From: Zoogloea sp.
GTDB lineage: Bacteria; Pseudomonadota; Gammaproteobacteria; Burkholderiales; Rhodocyclaceae
Length of the DNA: 64,000 nucleotides
NCBI RefSeq assembly: GCF_028693495.1
Contig: NZ_JAQUVG010000004.1
Span: forward strand, 1-64,000
Direction: 5' to 3'
The notes beneath the pieces were generated by a model, which ran no database searches, was not told the DNA's origin, and saw nothing but the letters and a program-made list of their open reading frames with translations. Made by a program: the position numbers and the translations under genes. Of the stretch, positions 20,320-30,389 are shown piece by piece (the first letter of the stretch is position 1; every line of letters starts with the position of its first letter).

Positions 20320-21048
20320 ATGATCTCCATCGACAAGGTTTCCAAACACTACGGCAGCTTCCAGGTCCTCACCGACTGCACCACCCAGGTCAGGAAGGGC
20401 GAAGTGATCGTCGTCTGCGGCCCCTCGGGCAGCGGCAAGTCCACTCTCATCAAGTGCGTCAATGGTCTGGAGCCTTTCCAGTCCGGCACCATCACGGTGG
20501 ACGGCATTTCGGTGGGCGACCCGAAGACCAATCTCTCCCGCTTGCGCAGCCGGGTGGGCATGGTGTTCCAGCACTTCGAGCTGTTCCCCCACATGAGCAT
20601 CACCGACAACCTGACCATCGCCCAGGTCAAGGTCCTCGGCCGCAGCAAGGAGGAGGCCACCGACAAGGGCCTCAGGCTCCTCGACCGGGTTGGTCTCAAG
20701 GCCCACGCCCACAAGTTCCCAGGCCAGCTGTCCGGCGGCCAGCAGCAGCGCGTCGCCATCGCCCGCGCCCTGGCGATGGACCCGATCTGCATGCTCTTCG
20801 ACGAACCCACTTCAGCCCTCGACCCGGAGATGATCAACGAGGTGCTGGACGTGATGGTCGAACTGGCCCAGGAAGGCATGACCATGATGTGCGTGACCCA
20901 CGAGATGGGCTTTGCCCGCAAGGTGGCCAGCCGGGTGATCTTCATGGACCAGGGCCGGATCGTCGAGGATAACGCCACAGACGCCTTCTTCGGGGCCCCC
21001 CGCTCCGAGCGGGCCCGCCAGTTCCTGGCCAAGATCCTCTCCCACTGA
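20320..21048 (+). CDS. gltL: glutamate/aspartate ABC transporter ATPase GltL
   Basis: A 242-residue ABC ATPase of the polar amino acid importer class. Walker A is GPSGSGKST (about 34-42), the signature is LSGGQQQR, Walker B is ICMLFDEPTSALDPE, and the switch histidine is in CVTHEMGF. It is the last gene of gltJKL. It powers uptake of acidic amino acids together with a periplasmic binding protein encoded elsewhere. Confidence 0.94.
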   Translation: MISIDKVSKHYGSFQVLTDCTTQVRKGEVIVVCGPSGSGKSTLIKCVNGLEPFQSGTITVDGISVGDPKTNLSRLRSRVGMVFQHFELFPHMSITDNLTIAQVKVLGRSKEEATDKGLRLLDRVGLKAHAHKFPGQLSGGQQQRVAIARALAMDPICMLFDEPTSALDPEMINEVLDVMVELAQEGMTMMCVTHEMGFARKVASRVIFMDQGRIVEDNATDAFFGAPRSERARQFLAKILSH

Positions 21049-21089
21049 GGACCCCGCACCGGTCTGGAACCCGCCCGCAACAGAGCAAA

Positions 21090-21968
21090 TCAGCCCGCCC
21101 GGAGTGCCAGCGCCCGTTCGTACAGGGCGTTTTTCGACGCGCCGGTAATGGCGGCGGCCAGCTTCGCCGCCTGCTTCACCGGCAGCTCTGCCAGCAGCAG
21201 GCCGAGCACCCGCTCGGTCTCGGGAGACAGGCCCTCCAGCGGTGGCGCTGCCGATATCAGCACCACGAATTCGCCCCTCGCCCGGTTCGGATCGGCCGCG
21301 AGCCAGGCCGGCGCATCGCCCAGCGGCATGCGGACGATCTGCTCGAACATCTTGGTCAGTTCCCGGGCCACCACGATCTGGCGGGTCGGCTCCAGCACCG
21401 CAACCAGGTCGTCGAGGGTTTCGGCGATCCGGTGGGGCGCCTCATAGAACGCCAGGGTGCCGGGCACGCTGCGCAGGCTCTCCAGGGTTGCCCGCCGGGC
21501 CGTGCTCCTGGTGGGCAGGAAGCCATGGAAGTGGAAGGCGCCATCCGCCAGACCGGAGGCAGACAGCGCCGTCACGACGGCACTGGCCCCCGGCACCGGC
21601 ACCACCGGAAAGCCGGCATCCTGAACCCGCGCCACCGCCCGGGCACCCGGATCGGACACGGCCGGGGTTCCCGCGTCGGTGATCAGGGCCACCTGTCGGC
21701 CCTCCTCCAGCATCCGGATCACCTGCCCTGCGGCCTCCTGCTCGTTGTGCTCATGAAGGGCAACCAGCCGGGTCTTGATCCCGAAGGCATCCAGCAGGCG
21801 CTGACTGTGACGGGTGTCCTCGCAGGCAACCGCGTCCACTGCCTTGAGTATCGCCAGCGCCCGCAGGCTCATGTCCTGCAGGTTACCCAGCGGCGTTGCC
21901 ACCACATACAATGACGGTGTCTTGGCAAGGGGAGACGGTGATGACGGTTCGGAAAGGGCGGAATGCAT
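21090..21968 (-). CDS. rsmI: 16S rRNA 2'-O-ribose C1402 methyltransferase
   Basis: A 292-residue tetrapyrrole-methylase-fold enzyme with the RsmI signatures LYVVATPLGNLQDMSLRAL, VACEDTRHS, LITDAGTPAVSDPG and FHGFLP. It methylates C1402 of 16S rRNA with SAM. It is divergent from yraN, an arrangement conserved widely in proteobacteria (yraL/rsmI beside yraN-diaA-yraP). About 18 N-terminal residues precede the usual start, so a downstream start is possible; the two divergent starts are very close. Confidence 0.94.
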   Translation of the reverse strand: MHSALSEPSSPSPLAKTPSLYVVATPLGNLQDMSLRALAILKAVDAVACEDTRHSQRLLDAFGIKTRLVALHEHNEQEAAGQVIRMLEEGRQVALITDAGTPAVSDPGARAVARVQDAGFPVVPVPGASAVVTALSASGLADGAFHFHGFLPTRSTARRATLESLRSVPGTLAFYEAPHRIAETLDDLVAVLEPTRQIVVARELTKMFEQIVRMPLGDAPAWLAADPNRARGEFVVLISAAPPLEGLSPETERVLGLLLAELPVKQAAKLAAAITGASKNALYERALALRAG

Positions 21969-21985
21969 GGCAGCGGAGCCGGGAA

Positions 21986-22382
21986 ATGGCGGGGGAGCCC
22001 GATTGTGGCGACGACGCCCCCCCGGCGCAAGCCGAACACCTGCGCCGGGGAGCTGCCGCCGAGGCCCTGGCCGCCGAATATCTGGTCCGCCACGGCCTGA
22101 CCCTCCTGGCCCGCAACGTCAGGTGCCGCGGCGGCGAGGTGGACCTGATTGCCGGCGACCGGGGCAGCCTGGTCTTCGTGGAGGTTCGGCTGCGCAGCAA
22201 CCGTGACTTCGGGGGTGCCGCCGCCAGCATCACCGTCGCCAAGCAGCGCCGGATCATCCTCGCCGCCCAGTACTGGCTCCTCGGCCCGGGCCGCCGCTTC
22301 GCCCAGGCGCCGTGCCGCTTCGACGCAGTGCTGCTGGACCGCCTGGAGCAGGACCGCATTGAATGGATCCGCGGGGCCTTCG

Positions 22383-22393
<11 letters not shown>
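21986..22393 (+). CDS. yraN: YraN family (UPF0102) endonuclease-like protein
   Basis: A 135-residue protein of the UPF0102 family with a restriction-endonuclease-like core: GEVDLIAGDRGSLVFVEVR holds the acidic, D and ExR metal-site residues, followed by ITVAKQRRI. Function in DNA processing is suspected for the family but not settled. I chose the ATG at 21986 because it gives the family length and follows GGAG. An upstream ATG at 21941 with AAGGGGAG is a real alternative but would overlap the rsmI start. Confidence 0.85.
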
Positions 22394-24082
<1,689 letters not shown>

Positions 24083-24086
<4 letters not shown>

Positions 24087-24517
24087 ACAGACGTGACGCC
24101 CTTTTCGCCACTGGCGCCCTGATGATGGCGAGCACGGCCAAGGCCGCAGCCGACCACGCGCACCACCATCACCACGAAGGCACCCATCCCTGGCAGGCCG
24201 TACTCGACACCGCCGGCATCTGCATCGAGAAGGGTGAAATCTGCCTGACCCACTGCATCATGCTACTTGGCGAGGGAGACAAGGCGATGGCTGCCTGTGC
24301 AACCAGCGTCCGGGAAATGCTGGCCTCCTGCCGTGCCCTGATCACCCTGGCCGGTGCGGAATCCCGTTTTGCGCCCCAGCTGGCCGCCCTGTGCGTGGAT
24401 GTGTGCAAGGCCTGTGAAGCTGAATGCAAAAAGCATGCGGACAAGCACAAGGCCTGCCGTGAGTGCATGGAAAGCTGTGCTGAATGTGCCAAGGCCTGCA
24501 AGGCCAGACTGGCCTGA
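24083..24517 (+). CDS. Csp1-like four-helix copper storage protein, Tat-exported
   Basis: A 144-residue protein with a twin-arginine type leader (MNRRDALFATGALMMAS), then a His run (HAHHHHH) and a four-helix bundle rich in CxxxC pairs (CIEKGEICLTHC, CVDVCKACEAECKKH, CRECMESCAECAKACK). This pattern matches the Csp1 copper storage proteins, which hold many Cu(I) ions in the helix core. The ATG overlaps the BON gene stop and a strong terminator follows, so it ends the yra operon. Copper storage is inferred from the family. Confidence 0.88.
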
Positions 24518-24539
24518 GCACTGCCTCCGCCGCATGCCC

Positions 24540-24564
24540 GGGGCCGTCATGACGGCCCCTTTTT
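24540..24564. terminator. terminator ending the yra operon
   Basis: A perfect inverted repeat GGGGCCGTCA/TGACGGCCCC with practically no loop is followed by five T. Its T tract abuts the stop of the convergent PPC-domain gene, which ends here on the other strand. Confidence 0.8.
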
Positions 24565-24998
24565 CATGAACGCCGGCGGACCACCAGTTCGGCGTGGCCC
24601 GTACCCGGATCCGTCGCCCGCCGGAAATCCCAGTCAGGCAGCAGGGCCAGCAGTACCTCCGCCGTGGTGCGGACGATGCAGCCGTAGCCCAGATGTCCTC
24701 CGCTGACCTGTCCCATATCGTCCGCCACGCTGCCGTGGAGATGGGCCCCGTCAGCGGAAAGGGAGCCCGCCAGGCCAAGCAGTTCCAGCTTGCCGGACAG
24801 GATCGTGGCTTCGGACGCTCCGGCGAAGCGCAGACTCACGGCCTGCAGGCTGCCCAGGCCCGATAGCACAAAGGCCGCCGACAGGCCTTCGGCAAACACG
24901 GCACACTCCAGGGCCCGACGCAGATCCTGGCCCGGGGTCAGGCGCAGGGGCCGCAGCATCAGCCCACCGTCCAGGGGCACTCCAGTCAAGGTCGCCAT
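24564..24998 (-). CDS. PPC/DUF296 domain protein
   Basis: A 144-residue stand-alone PPC (DUF296) domain, with GLGSLQAVSLRFAG, LHGSVADDMGQVSGGHLGYG and the C-terminal strand. The fold forms trimers and is fused to AT-hooks in plants; bacterial single-domain members are of unknown function and probably cytosolic. The ATG at 24998 follows GGAGGGAAG, which decides the start over the upstream GTG at 25010. It overlaps the end of the Ivy gene by 13 bases. Confidence 0.82.
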   Translation of the reverse strand: MATLTGVPLDGGLMLRPLRLTPGQDLRRALECAVFAEGLSAAFVLSGLGSLQAVSLRFAGASEATILSGKLELLGLAGSLSADGAHLHGSVADDMGQVSGGHLGYGCIVRTTAEVLLALLPDWDFRRATDPGTGHAELVVRRRS

Positions 24999-25453
24999 TC
25001 TTCCCTCCACAGCCGATCCAGTTCGGCCTGTTCCGCTCCGTCCGGATCGCCAATGAAATAGGGCGGGCGTTCACTCTGGAGCACCTTGCCCAGAAGCCGT
25101 CCGCTGGCGGGCGCAAACACCACCACCAGGTTGTTCTCGTAACAGTCATGGGCCTTGCAGGCCGCCACCAGGCGATACTCCCCGCCCCCGATCCTGACCG
25201 GACGGACAGGCACTCCAGGCCCCTCCAGCCGGGCCAGCCAGCGCTCGCGGCGTGACTCTCCCAAGGCCCGGTGATAGGCCTTGCGAAATGCCTTGTCCGC
25301 GAGCATCTGGGGAGGATAGACGTCCTTGCCGGCGAAGGACGCAGCTGCGGCCTCTGCTGGCCTGCCCGCCTGGCGGAGTTCATGCGCCGGGAAGTCAGCA
25401 GCCACGGCGCCCTTCGCAAGCAGCAGCACGAACACGGAACACAGCAGTTTCAT
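24986..25453 (-). CDS. Ivy-type lysozyme inhibitor
   Basis: A 155-residue secreted protein. The signal peptide ends at about residue 19 (VAA|DFPA), and the mature domain holds the Ivy hallmark CKAHDCYENNLVVVF (family CKPHDC loop that plugs the lysozyme active site), with the disulfide cysteines retained. Ivy proteins protect peptidoglycan from c-type lysozyme or help control lytic transglycosylases in the periplasm. The start is ATG 25453 behind GGAGG; the track start at 25531 adds unrelated residues. Confidence 0.8.
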   Translation of the reverse strand: MKLLCSVFVLLLAKGAVAADFPAHELRQAGRPAEAAAASFAGKDVYPPQMLADKAFRKAYHRALGESRRERWLARLEGPGVPVRPVRIGGGEYRLVAACKAHDCYENNLVVVFAPASGRLLGKVLQSERPPYFIGDPDGAEQAELDRLWREEWRP

Positions 25454-25616
25454 GGGAGAGCCTCCGCTGAGCTGGATTCCATGAGCCTGACATCCGGAAG
25501 ATCGAAAATCAAGACATCTCTCCGGCCTCACCCAGGACCCGGCGCCGTTCGGGCTTCCTGGTCCGGGTGACGGTCAGGCGCACGCGTGCGTCATGGCCTC
25601 GCCACCCTGCAGCCCC

Positions 25617-26063
25617 TCACGAAGCGGAGAGCCTGCGCTGGAGCCAGCGCATCAGGCGTCCCAGCAAGGGCAGCTTGGCATACAGCTCTTCCCCTGTATC
25701 CCAGTAATCCCGGTGGACCTGCACCCGGCCGTCACCCGCAAAGACCAGATGGGTGGCGCCCCGGACCCGCTGGGTTTCTCCCTCCCTCCAGCCCTTGAAG
25801 CGGAAGCGGAACTCCCAGGCCAGCCAGGCTTCCTGCCCCTGAGCCATCTGACCCGTGACACGGAAGCGGGGCTCATGGACCTGCTCATACATGTGGCGGA
25901 ACACCCCCTCGATGGCCGGCAGGCCCTGTACTTCATTGAAGGGATCCTTGAAGGCGGCATCCGGTGCATACACCTCGGCAATCCGGCCCAGGCCGTCAGG
26001 GGACAGGTTCTCGTAGAAGGACACCACCCGTGCCACCGGGGCCGGATCAGCGAAGGCGCTCAC
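25617..26063 (-). CDS. NTF2-like (SnoaL-type) protein
   Basis: A 148-residue cytosolic protein with the NTF2/SnoaL cone fold pattern: VVSFYENLSPDGLGRIAEVY, AAFKDPFNEVQG and HLVFAGDGRVQVHRDYWD. Genes of this kind recur at the end of Cfa/DUF1365/MFS lipid clusters in proteobacteria. Its start overlaps the SDR stop (ATGA), so it belongs to the eleven-gene run. It may bind a lipid intermediate (inference). Confidence 0.82.
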   Translation of the reverse strand: MSAFADPAPVARVVSFYENLSPDGLGRIAEVYAPDAAFKDPFNEVQGLPAIEGVFRHMYEQVHEPRFRVTGQMAQGQEAWLAWEFRFRFKGWREGETQRVRGATHLVFAGDGRVQVHRDYWDTGEELYAKLPLLGRLMRWLQRRLSAS

Positions 26064-26845
26064 AACCCGGTCCCCCGGCTGATCAGACGGAAATACCAGC
26101 GTGCGGGGAGCAGACGCATCAGCTTGAGGACACCCGTGAAACGCTTCGGAAAATGGATCTCGAAGCCCCCCCGGGCAAAACCCTTGACGATGCGCTGCGC
26201 AGCATCGGCCGCCGTGAGCAGGGCCGGCATCTCGAAGTCGTTCTGGGCGGTGAGCGGTGTGGCGACGAAGCCCGGGTTGATCAGGAAGACCGACACCCCC
26301 TTGGGGGCCAGATCCAGGTAGAGGGTTTCAGCAAAATTGATCAGCGCCGCCTTGCTCGGCCCATAGGCCAGGGCCCGGGGCAAGCCCCGGTAGCCGGCCA
26401 CGCTGCCCACGATGGCCAGCGCGCCGTGCCCCTGGAGCAGCAGTTGGGGGAGTACCGCCGCCGCCCCGTCCATCACGCCGAGCAGGTTGGTGTGCACCGT
26501 ATGGCGTGCGTTGTCGGTGGTGAGCTCCCAGGCCCGCAGGGGTTCATAGGTACCGGCGTTGAAGATCACCAGGTCCACCCCACCCCAGGCATCGAGGATT
26601 TCCATCAGGGCCGGAGTGAACGCCCCCGCGTCGGTGACATCCATGGGAAGCGCCAGGGCATCCCGCAGGTCGGCGCACAGGTGACGGAGGCGCTCCCCAT
26701 TGCGGGCCGACAGGGCCAGACGTGCGCCCCGGCTGTTGAGCTCCACAGCGAGGGCGGCTCCGATGCCGGTGGACGCACCCACGATCCAGACCCGGCGGTC
26801 CTGCCAGTCAGTGATCGGCGTGTTGAGGGGGGCAAACCAGGACAT
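26060..26845 (-). CDS. short-chain dehydrogenase/reductase of the lipid cluster
   Basis: A 261-residue SDR with the NAD(P) motif GASTGIGAAL, FNAGTYEP, GSVAGYRGLP and the catalytic YGPSKAAL. The C terminus (KFARGGFEIHFPKRFTGVLKL-type segment) is typical of SDRs associated with Cfa clusters, and the comparable gene in Rhodobacter sphaeroides sits in a singlet-oxygen-induced locus. The track ORF to 27109 is an overextension. It starts two bases after the DUF3833 gene. Confidence 0.85.
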   Translation of the reverse strand: MSWFAPLNTPITDWQDRRVWIVGASTGIGAALAVELNSRGARLALSARNGERLRHLCADLRDALALPMDVTDAGAFTPALMEILDAWGGVDLVIFNAGTYEPLRAWELTTDNARHTVHTNLLGVMDGAAAVLPQLLLQGHGALAIVGSVAGYRGLPRALAYGPSKAALINFAETLYLDLAPKGVSVFLINPGFVATPLTAQNDFEMPALLTAADAAQRIVKGFARGGFEIHFPKRFTGVLKLMRLLPARWYFRLISRGTGL

Positions 26846-26847
26846 GC

Positions 26848-27375
26848 CTACTCCCGTTTGGTGAAGCTCAGACTGACTTCGCCCAGCCGGAAGCCAAACT
26901 TGCTCATCACCGAGCGGTTGAGCATCACCTTGTCGTCCATCAGGAACATCCAGTCGTCGAAGTCCACGTTGTAAACCTTGCCGTCCACCGGCAGGGCCAG
27001 CACGTACTTCCAGCGTAGCGCATTGCCATGGGCTTCGCCCTGGGCCTCGCCGACCACATCGTCCGCCCGGCCGGTGTAGCGATGGGCATCGTGCTTGGTC
27101 ACGGTCCACACCCGCCGCTGGGTGGTGCCGTCGGAGTAGGTGAAACGCTCGTCCAGGGTACCGACATTGCCTTCCCAGCGGGCCGCGATCTCCACATGGA
27201 AGCGCTTGACCACCTTGCCCGAACGATCCTGGAACATCCCGTGGGCATCCAGTGTGCCGTTGAAATAGCGGGCCAGATCCAGCTCGGGTTTTTCGGCGGC
27301 ATAGTCAGTGGTGTTGACTGACGCACAGCCTCCCAGGCCAATGACACCAGCCAGCAACAGTGCGATCTTGCTCAT
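26848..27375 (-). CDS. DUF3833 lipoprotein
   Basis: A 175-residue lipoprotein with lipobox LGGC at about residues 14-17, then a DUF3833 domain (LDLARYFNGTLDAHGMFQDR, KYVLALPVDGKVYNVDFDDW). The fold resembles lipocalin-like barrels and the family nearly always travels with the chalcone-isomerase-like, Cfa and MFS genes seen here. It is likely to act at the envelope on modified fatty acids or phospholipids (inference). Confidence 0.85.
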   Translation of the reverse strand: MSKIALLLAGVIGLGGCASVNTTDYAAEKPELDLARYFNGTLDAHGMFQDRSGKVVKRFHVEIAARWEGNVGTLDERFTYSDGTTQRRVWTVTKHDAHRYTGRADDVVGEAQGEAHGNALRWKYVLALPVDGKVYNVDFDDWMFLMDDKVMLNRSVMSKFGFRLGEVSLSFTKRE

Positions 27376-27401
27376 GAAGGGTTCTCCGGGGAATCAGGGT
27401 T

Positions 27402-28640
27402 CTAGATGGATTTCCTCAGGCGCCACAGGGCCACCCCTGCCACAAGCTTGAGGATCAGCGGCAATACGGCATAAACACCAGCCAGAGCACTCAGGGCCGC
27501 CGGATCCCGGCTGCCCGGCACGTAGCCCAGGCTCCCCAGGAGGGGAAGCGCAAGACCGGCAGCGAGCGCCAGATTGGCCTTGGTCACGAAAGTCCACCAG
27601 CCGAAGCACGCCCCTGCCCTGCCCGCCTCACGGACGGCCAGCTGATCTGCCAGCAGGGCCGGCGGGAGCGCCAGATCCGCACCCAGGGCAAGGCCAGACA
27701 GGACACAGAGCACCAGATAAGGCTTCACATCCCCCGGCCCGAGGGTCCAGGCCCAGGCAAAGACCACCACCGCCAGCCCCATGCCCGCCAGCCACGCCAG
27801 GGGTTTGCCGAGACGCCGGGCCAGGCGCACCCACAGGGGAAGTCCGGCGGCCCCCGCGGTGAAGTAAGCCGCGAGAAAGAGACCGGCGAGATCCTCCCGC
27901 TGAATCACGTCGGCCACGAAGAACAGGACCGTGGACGCCGGGACTGCCGCCGCAATCCCATTGAGGGCAAAGACACCCAGCAAGGCCGCGAAGGAGCGAT
28001 CAGTCAGCGCCCGCCGCAGGGCCGGCCAGGCGGCCTCGGCCGAGGCTGGGTGCCGCTCCCCTACCGGCAGGGGTGGAAGGCAGACCAGGGCGAGCAGGAC
28101 CGCGCCGGCCGCAAAGAGCCACCCGGTCCACGCCAGCCCCTCCCTCAGCGTGTCGCCGAGCAGACCCGGCAAGGCCGCAGCCAGCACCACACCCATCAGC
28201 CCAAAGCCTTCCCGGCTGGCCACGAGGCGCGTACGGCCATCGGAATCCCCGCCCAGCTCAGCCCCCCAGGCAGAGTGGTTGATGGCAGCGACCGAGTACG
28301 CCAGGGTCACCAGCACCAGCAGGCTCGCCAGCCACACCGGCCCCGCCCCCGCCGGCGGCGCCAGCAGTCCTGTCATGCCCAGGGCCAGCAGGGGCAAAGC
28401 CACGAGCACCAGGATCTTGCGGGACAGCCAGCGATCCGATGCCCAGCCGATGAAAGGATCCGCCAGGGCATCCACGCTGCGCGTGGCCAGGAGGATGCCC
28501 CCCACCAGGCCCAGACTCAGTCCAGGCTGATCGGCATACAGCTTGGGGACATGCACATAGACCGGCAGAGCGGCAAAAGCCAGCGGCAACCCAAGCAGCC
28601 CATAACGCAGTGTCGGCGGAGCCGGTCGCTCGTCCCTCAC
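27402..28640 (-). CDS. MFS transporter (GPH-like) of the lipid cluster
   Basis: A 412-residue polytopic protein with about twelve TM helices. It has the GPH-type N-terminal motif (RSVDALADPFIGWASDRW) that in sugar:cation symporters lies in loop 2-3. Homologues are conserved inside Cfa/DUF1365/DUF3833 clusters, so a sugar substrate is doubtful; a lipid or lysophospholipid is possible, as in the related MelB-fold LplT and Mfsd2a. Its start overlaps the preceding gene by four bases. Confidence 0.85.
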   Translation of the reverse strand: MRDERPAPPTLRYGLLGLPLAFAALPVYVHVPKLYADQPGLSLGLVGGILLATRSVDALADPFIGWASDRWLSRKILVLVALPLLALGMTGLLAPPAGAGPVWLASLLVLVTLAYSVAAINHSAWGAELGGDSDGRTRLVASREGFGLMGVVLAAALPGLLGDTLREGLAWTGWLFAAGAVLLALVCLPPLPVGERHPASAEAAWPALRRALTDRSFAALLGVFALNGIAAAVPASTVLFFVADVIQREDLAGLFLAAYFTAGAAGLPLWVRLARRLGKPLAWLAGMGLAVVVFAWAWTLGPGDVKPYLVLCVLSGLALGADLALPPALLADQLAVREAGRAGACFGWWTFVTKANLALAAGLALPLLGSLGYVPGSRDPAALSALAGVYAVLPLILKLVAGVALWRLRKSI

Positions 28641-29176
28641 GCTGGCAGGCCCAGGAGACGGCTGCGCAAGGCCGGCACGCGCGTCCGGACATCCAGCCAG
28701 ATGGCAAAGAAGGCCCGGGCGAAGGCCGGATCAAGCACTTCACCGGACAGGCGGCCCTGATGGTAAAACACCGCCCCCCGGCCCGGCAGATGAACCCCCA
28801 CGATGGTTTCGCCCGCCGCCACATCGGGGAAAACCCGCTCCAGCTCGACCTTCCAGCGGCTCAGGCGGGCTTCGTCCGCGCCGCCCAGGCGGCGCATTTC
28901 GTCCAGGCTGGTAGCCACCAGGGTCGCCCGGGAAAATCCCCGGGCGTAGTTCAAGGCCAGCGCATAGGGCTGATCGTCCCGGTAATCGCTGCCAGCCACC
29001 CAGAGCGTCGCATCGTAGAGCCGCAGCCCCAGGAAACTGGTCTCTCCCTTGCCCAGGGGCTTCCAGCCGGCGGACAGCGCCCGGACGGGCTCGGGCAGGC
29101 TGGCCGACGCGGCCCCTCCAAAGGCCAGGCAGGCCACCCCCAGCAGGCAAAGCAGGGCTCTACGCAGGGTTTTCAT
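28637..29176 (-). CDS. chalcone-isomerase-like secreted protein
   Basis: A 179-residue exported protein with a signal peptide ending around ASA|SLPEP and a chalcone-isomerase-type domain (FLGLRLYDATLWVAG, ALALNYARGFSRATLVATS, GAVFYHQGRL). Bacterial members are not flavonoid enzymes; the fold binds fatty acids in the FAP relatives. The start is ATG 29176, which overlaps the end of the Cfa-like gene by 17 bases. It is a periplasmic partner in the lipid cluster (inference). Confidence 0.82.
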   Translation of the reverse strand: MKTLRRALLCLLGVACLAFGGAASASLPEPVRALSAGWKPLGKGETSFLGLRLYDATLWVAGSDYRDDQPYALALNYARGFSRATLVATSLDEMRRLGGADEARLSRWKVELERVFPDVAAGETIVGVHLPGRGAVFYHQGRLSGEVLDPAFARAFFAIWLDVRTRVPALRSRLLGLPA

Positions 29177-30389
29177 GATGCAGCTGGAACTGATGGACAT
29201 CCACGCTGCCCGCCCGGAACCCGGCCTCGCAATACGCCAGGTAGAAACGCCACAGACGGACGAAACGCTCGTCATACCCCAGGCTGCGGGTCTGGATCAG
29301 GGTTGCTTCAAACCCCTCCCGCCAGCGGACCAGGGTTTCTGCATAATCCAGCCCGAAGGCCCGATCCCCGGCCACTGCCAGACCGGCCCTGCGGGCGTGG
29401 CGCACGAATACGGCGGGGCTCGGCAGCATGCCGCCGGGAAAGACATAGCGCTGGATGAAGTCAGTGCCCTTGCGGTAGCTGGCAAACAGTTCGTTGGCGA
29501 TCGTGATGACCTGGATCACTGCCCGGCCCCCCGGCTTGAGCCGCTCCCGGATCTGACGGAAATAGCCCGGCCAGAAACGTTCGCCCACGGCCTCCAGCAT
29601 CTCGATGGAGACGATGTGGTCGTACTGGCCGCGCACGTCCCGGTAGTCGCATAGCTCGAAGTCCGCCCGGTCGGCCCAGCCCCCCTCCTCGGCCCGCTGG
29701 CGGGCCCAGGCCAGCTGCTCCCTTGACAGGGTCAGCCCCAGCACCCGGCAGCCATATTCGGTGGTCGCCACCTCGGCAAAGCCTCCCCAGCCACACCCGA
29801 TCTCGAGGATCGTCTGACCTGGCGTCGGGGCCAGCTGATCGAGGATATGGCGATACTTGCGCAGCTGAGCCGACTCCAGATCATCCCGGGGGCCCAGCTC
29901 CAGGGCGCTGGAGTAGGTCATCGTCCGGTCCAGCCAGAGGCGGTAGAAATCATTGCCCAGATCATAATGGGCTTCGATGTTGCGCTTCGAGCCGGCCCGG
30001 GTATTGGCCCGCAGCAGGTGGGTCAGGCGATGCCCCAGCAGGCGCCAGACCTTGCCATGAATGGCATTGGCCAGGGGCGCCCGGTTGCGGGCGAGGAGCG
30101 TGAGCAACGCGGGCAGGTTGTCGGTGTGCCAGTCACCCGCCATCCAGGCTTCGGCAAAACCGATGTCCCCCTTGGCCAGGATGTCGTCAAAGACCTCCTC
30201 GTCGGCCACGGACATGTGGGCAACGCAGGGACCCTGCCCGACCTTCCTCGACATTCCGTTGGGCAGGGTTACGTCCAGGCTGCCTCCCTGGATGCTGTCG
30301 AGCAGTCCCAGGACCAGCCGGGTGCCCCGGCGGAGGTGGGCGACAGTGTCGGCGGTTGCTCCGACGATGTTTTCATCGAGCCTGTTCAT
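29160..30389 (-). CDS. cfa: Cfa-like SAM-dependent lipid methyltransferase
   Basis: A 409-residue cyclopropane-fatty-acid synthase family protein with the SAM motif ILEIGCGWGGFAEVA. HYDLGNDFYRLWLD and the SIEMLEAVG glutamate are present. The bicarbonate site looks altered: the position of E. coli Cys139 (YSCAY) reads YSSAL here, and that of His266 reads VIQVITI. Such changes are expected in homologues that methylate unsaturated acyl chains without closing a ring, such as the furan-fatty-acid methylase UfaM. A true cyclopropane synthase is the alternative. It overlaps its neighbours on both sides. Confidence 0.88.
   Translation of the reverse strand: MNRLDENIVGATADTVAHLRRGTRLVLGLLDSIQGGSLDVTLPNGMSRKVGQGPCVAHMSVADEEVFDDILAKGDIGFAEAWMAGDWHTDNLPALLTLLARNRAPLANAIHGKVWRLLGHRLTHLLRANTRAGSKRNIEAHYDLGNDFYRLWLDRTMTYSSALELGPRDDLESAQLRKYRHILDQLAPTPGQTILEIGCGWGGFAEVATTEYGCRVLGLTLSREQLAWARQRAEEGGWADRADFELCDYRDVRGQYDHIVSIEMLEAVGERFWPGYFRQIRERLKPGGRAVIQVITIANELFASYRKGTDFIQRYVFPGGMLPSPAVFVRHARRAGLAVAGDRAFGLDYAETLVRWREGFEATLIQTRSLGYDERFVRLWRFYLAYCEAGFRAGSVDVHQFQLHHENPA

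Noticed and set aside
29160-29275. Longer start for the chalcone-isomerase-like protein at 29275
   Set aside because: The extra residues lie inside the cfa gene and precede a complete signal peptide that begins at 29176.
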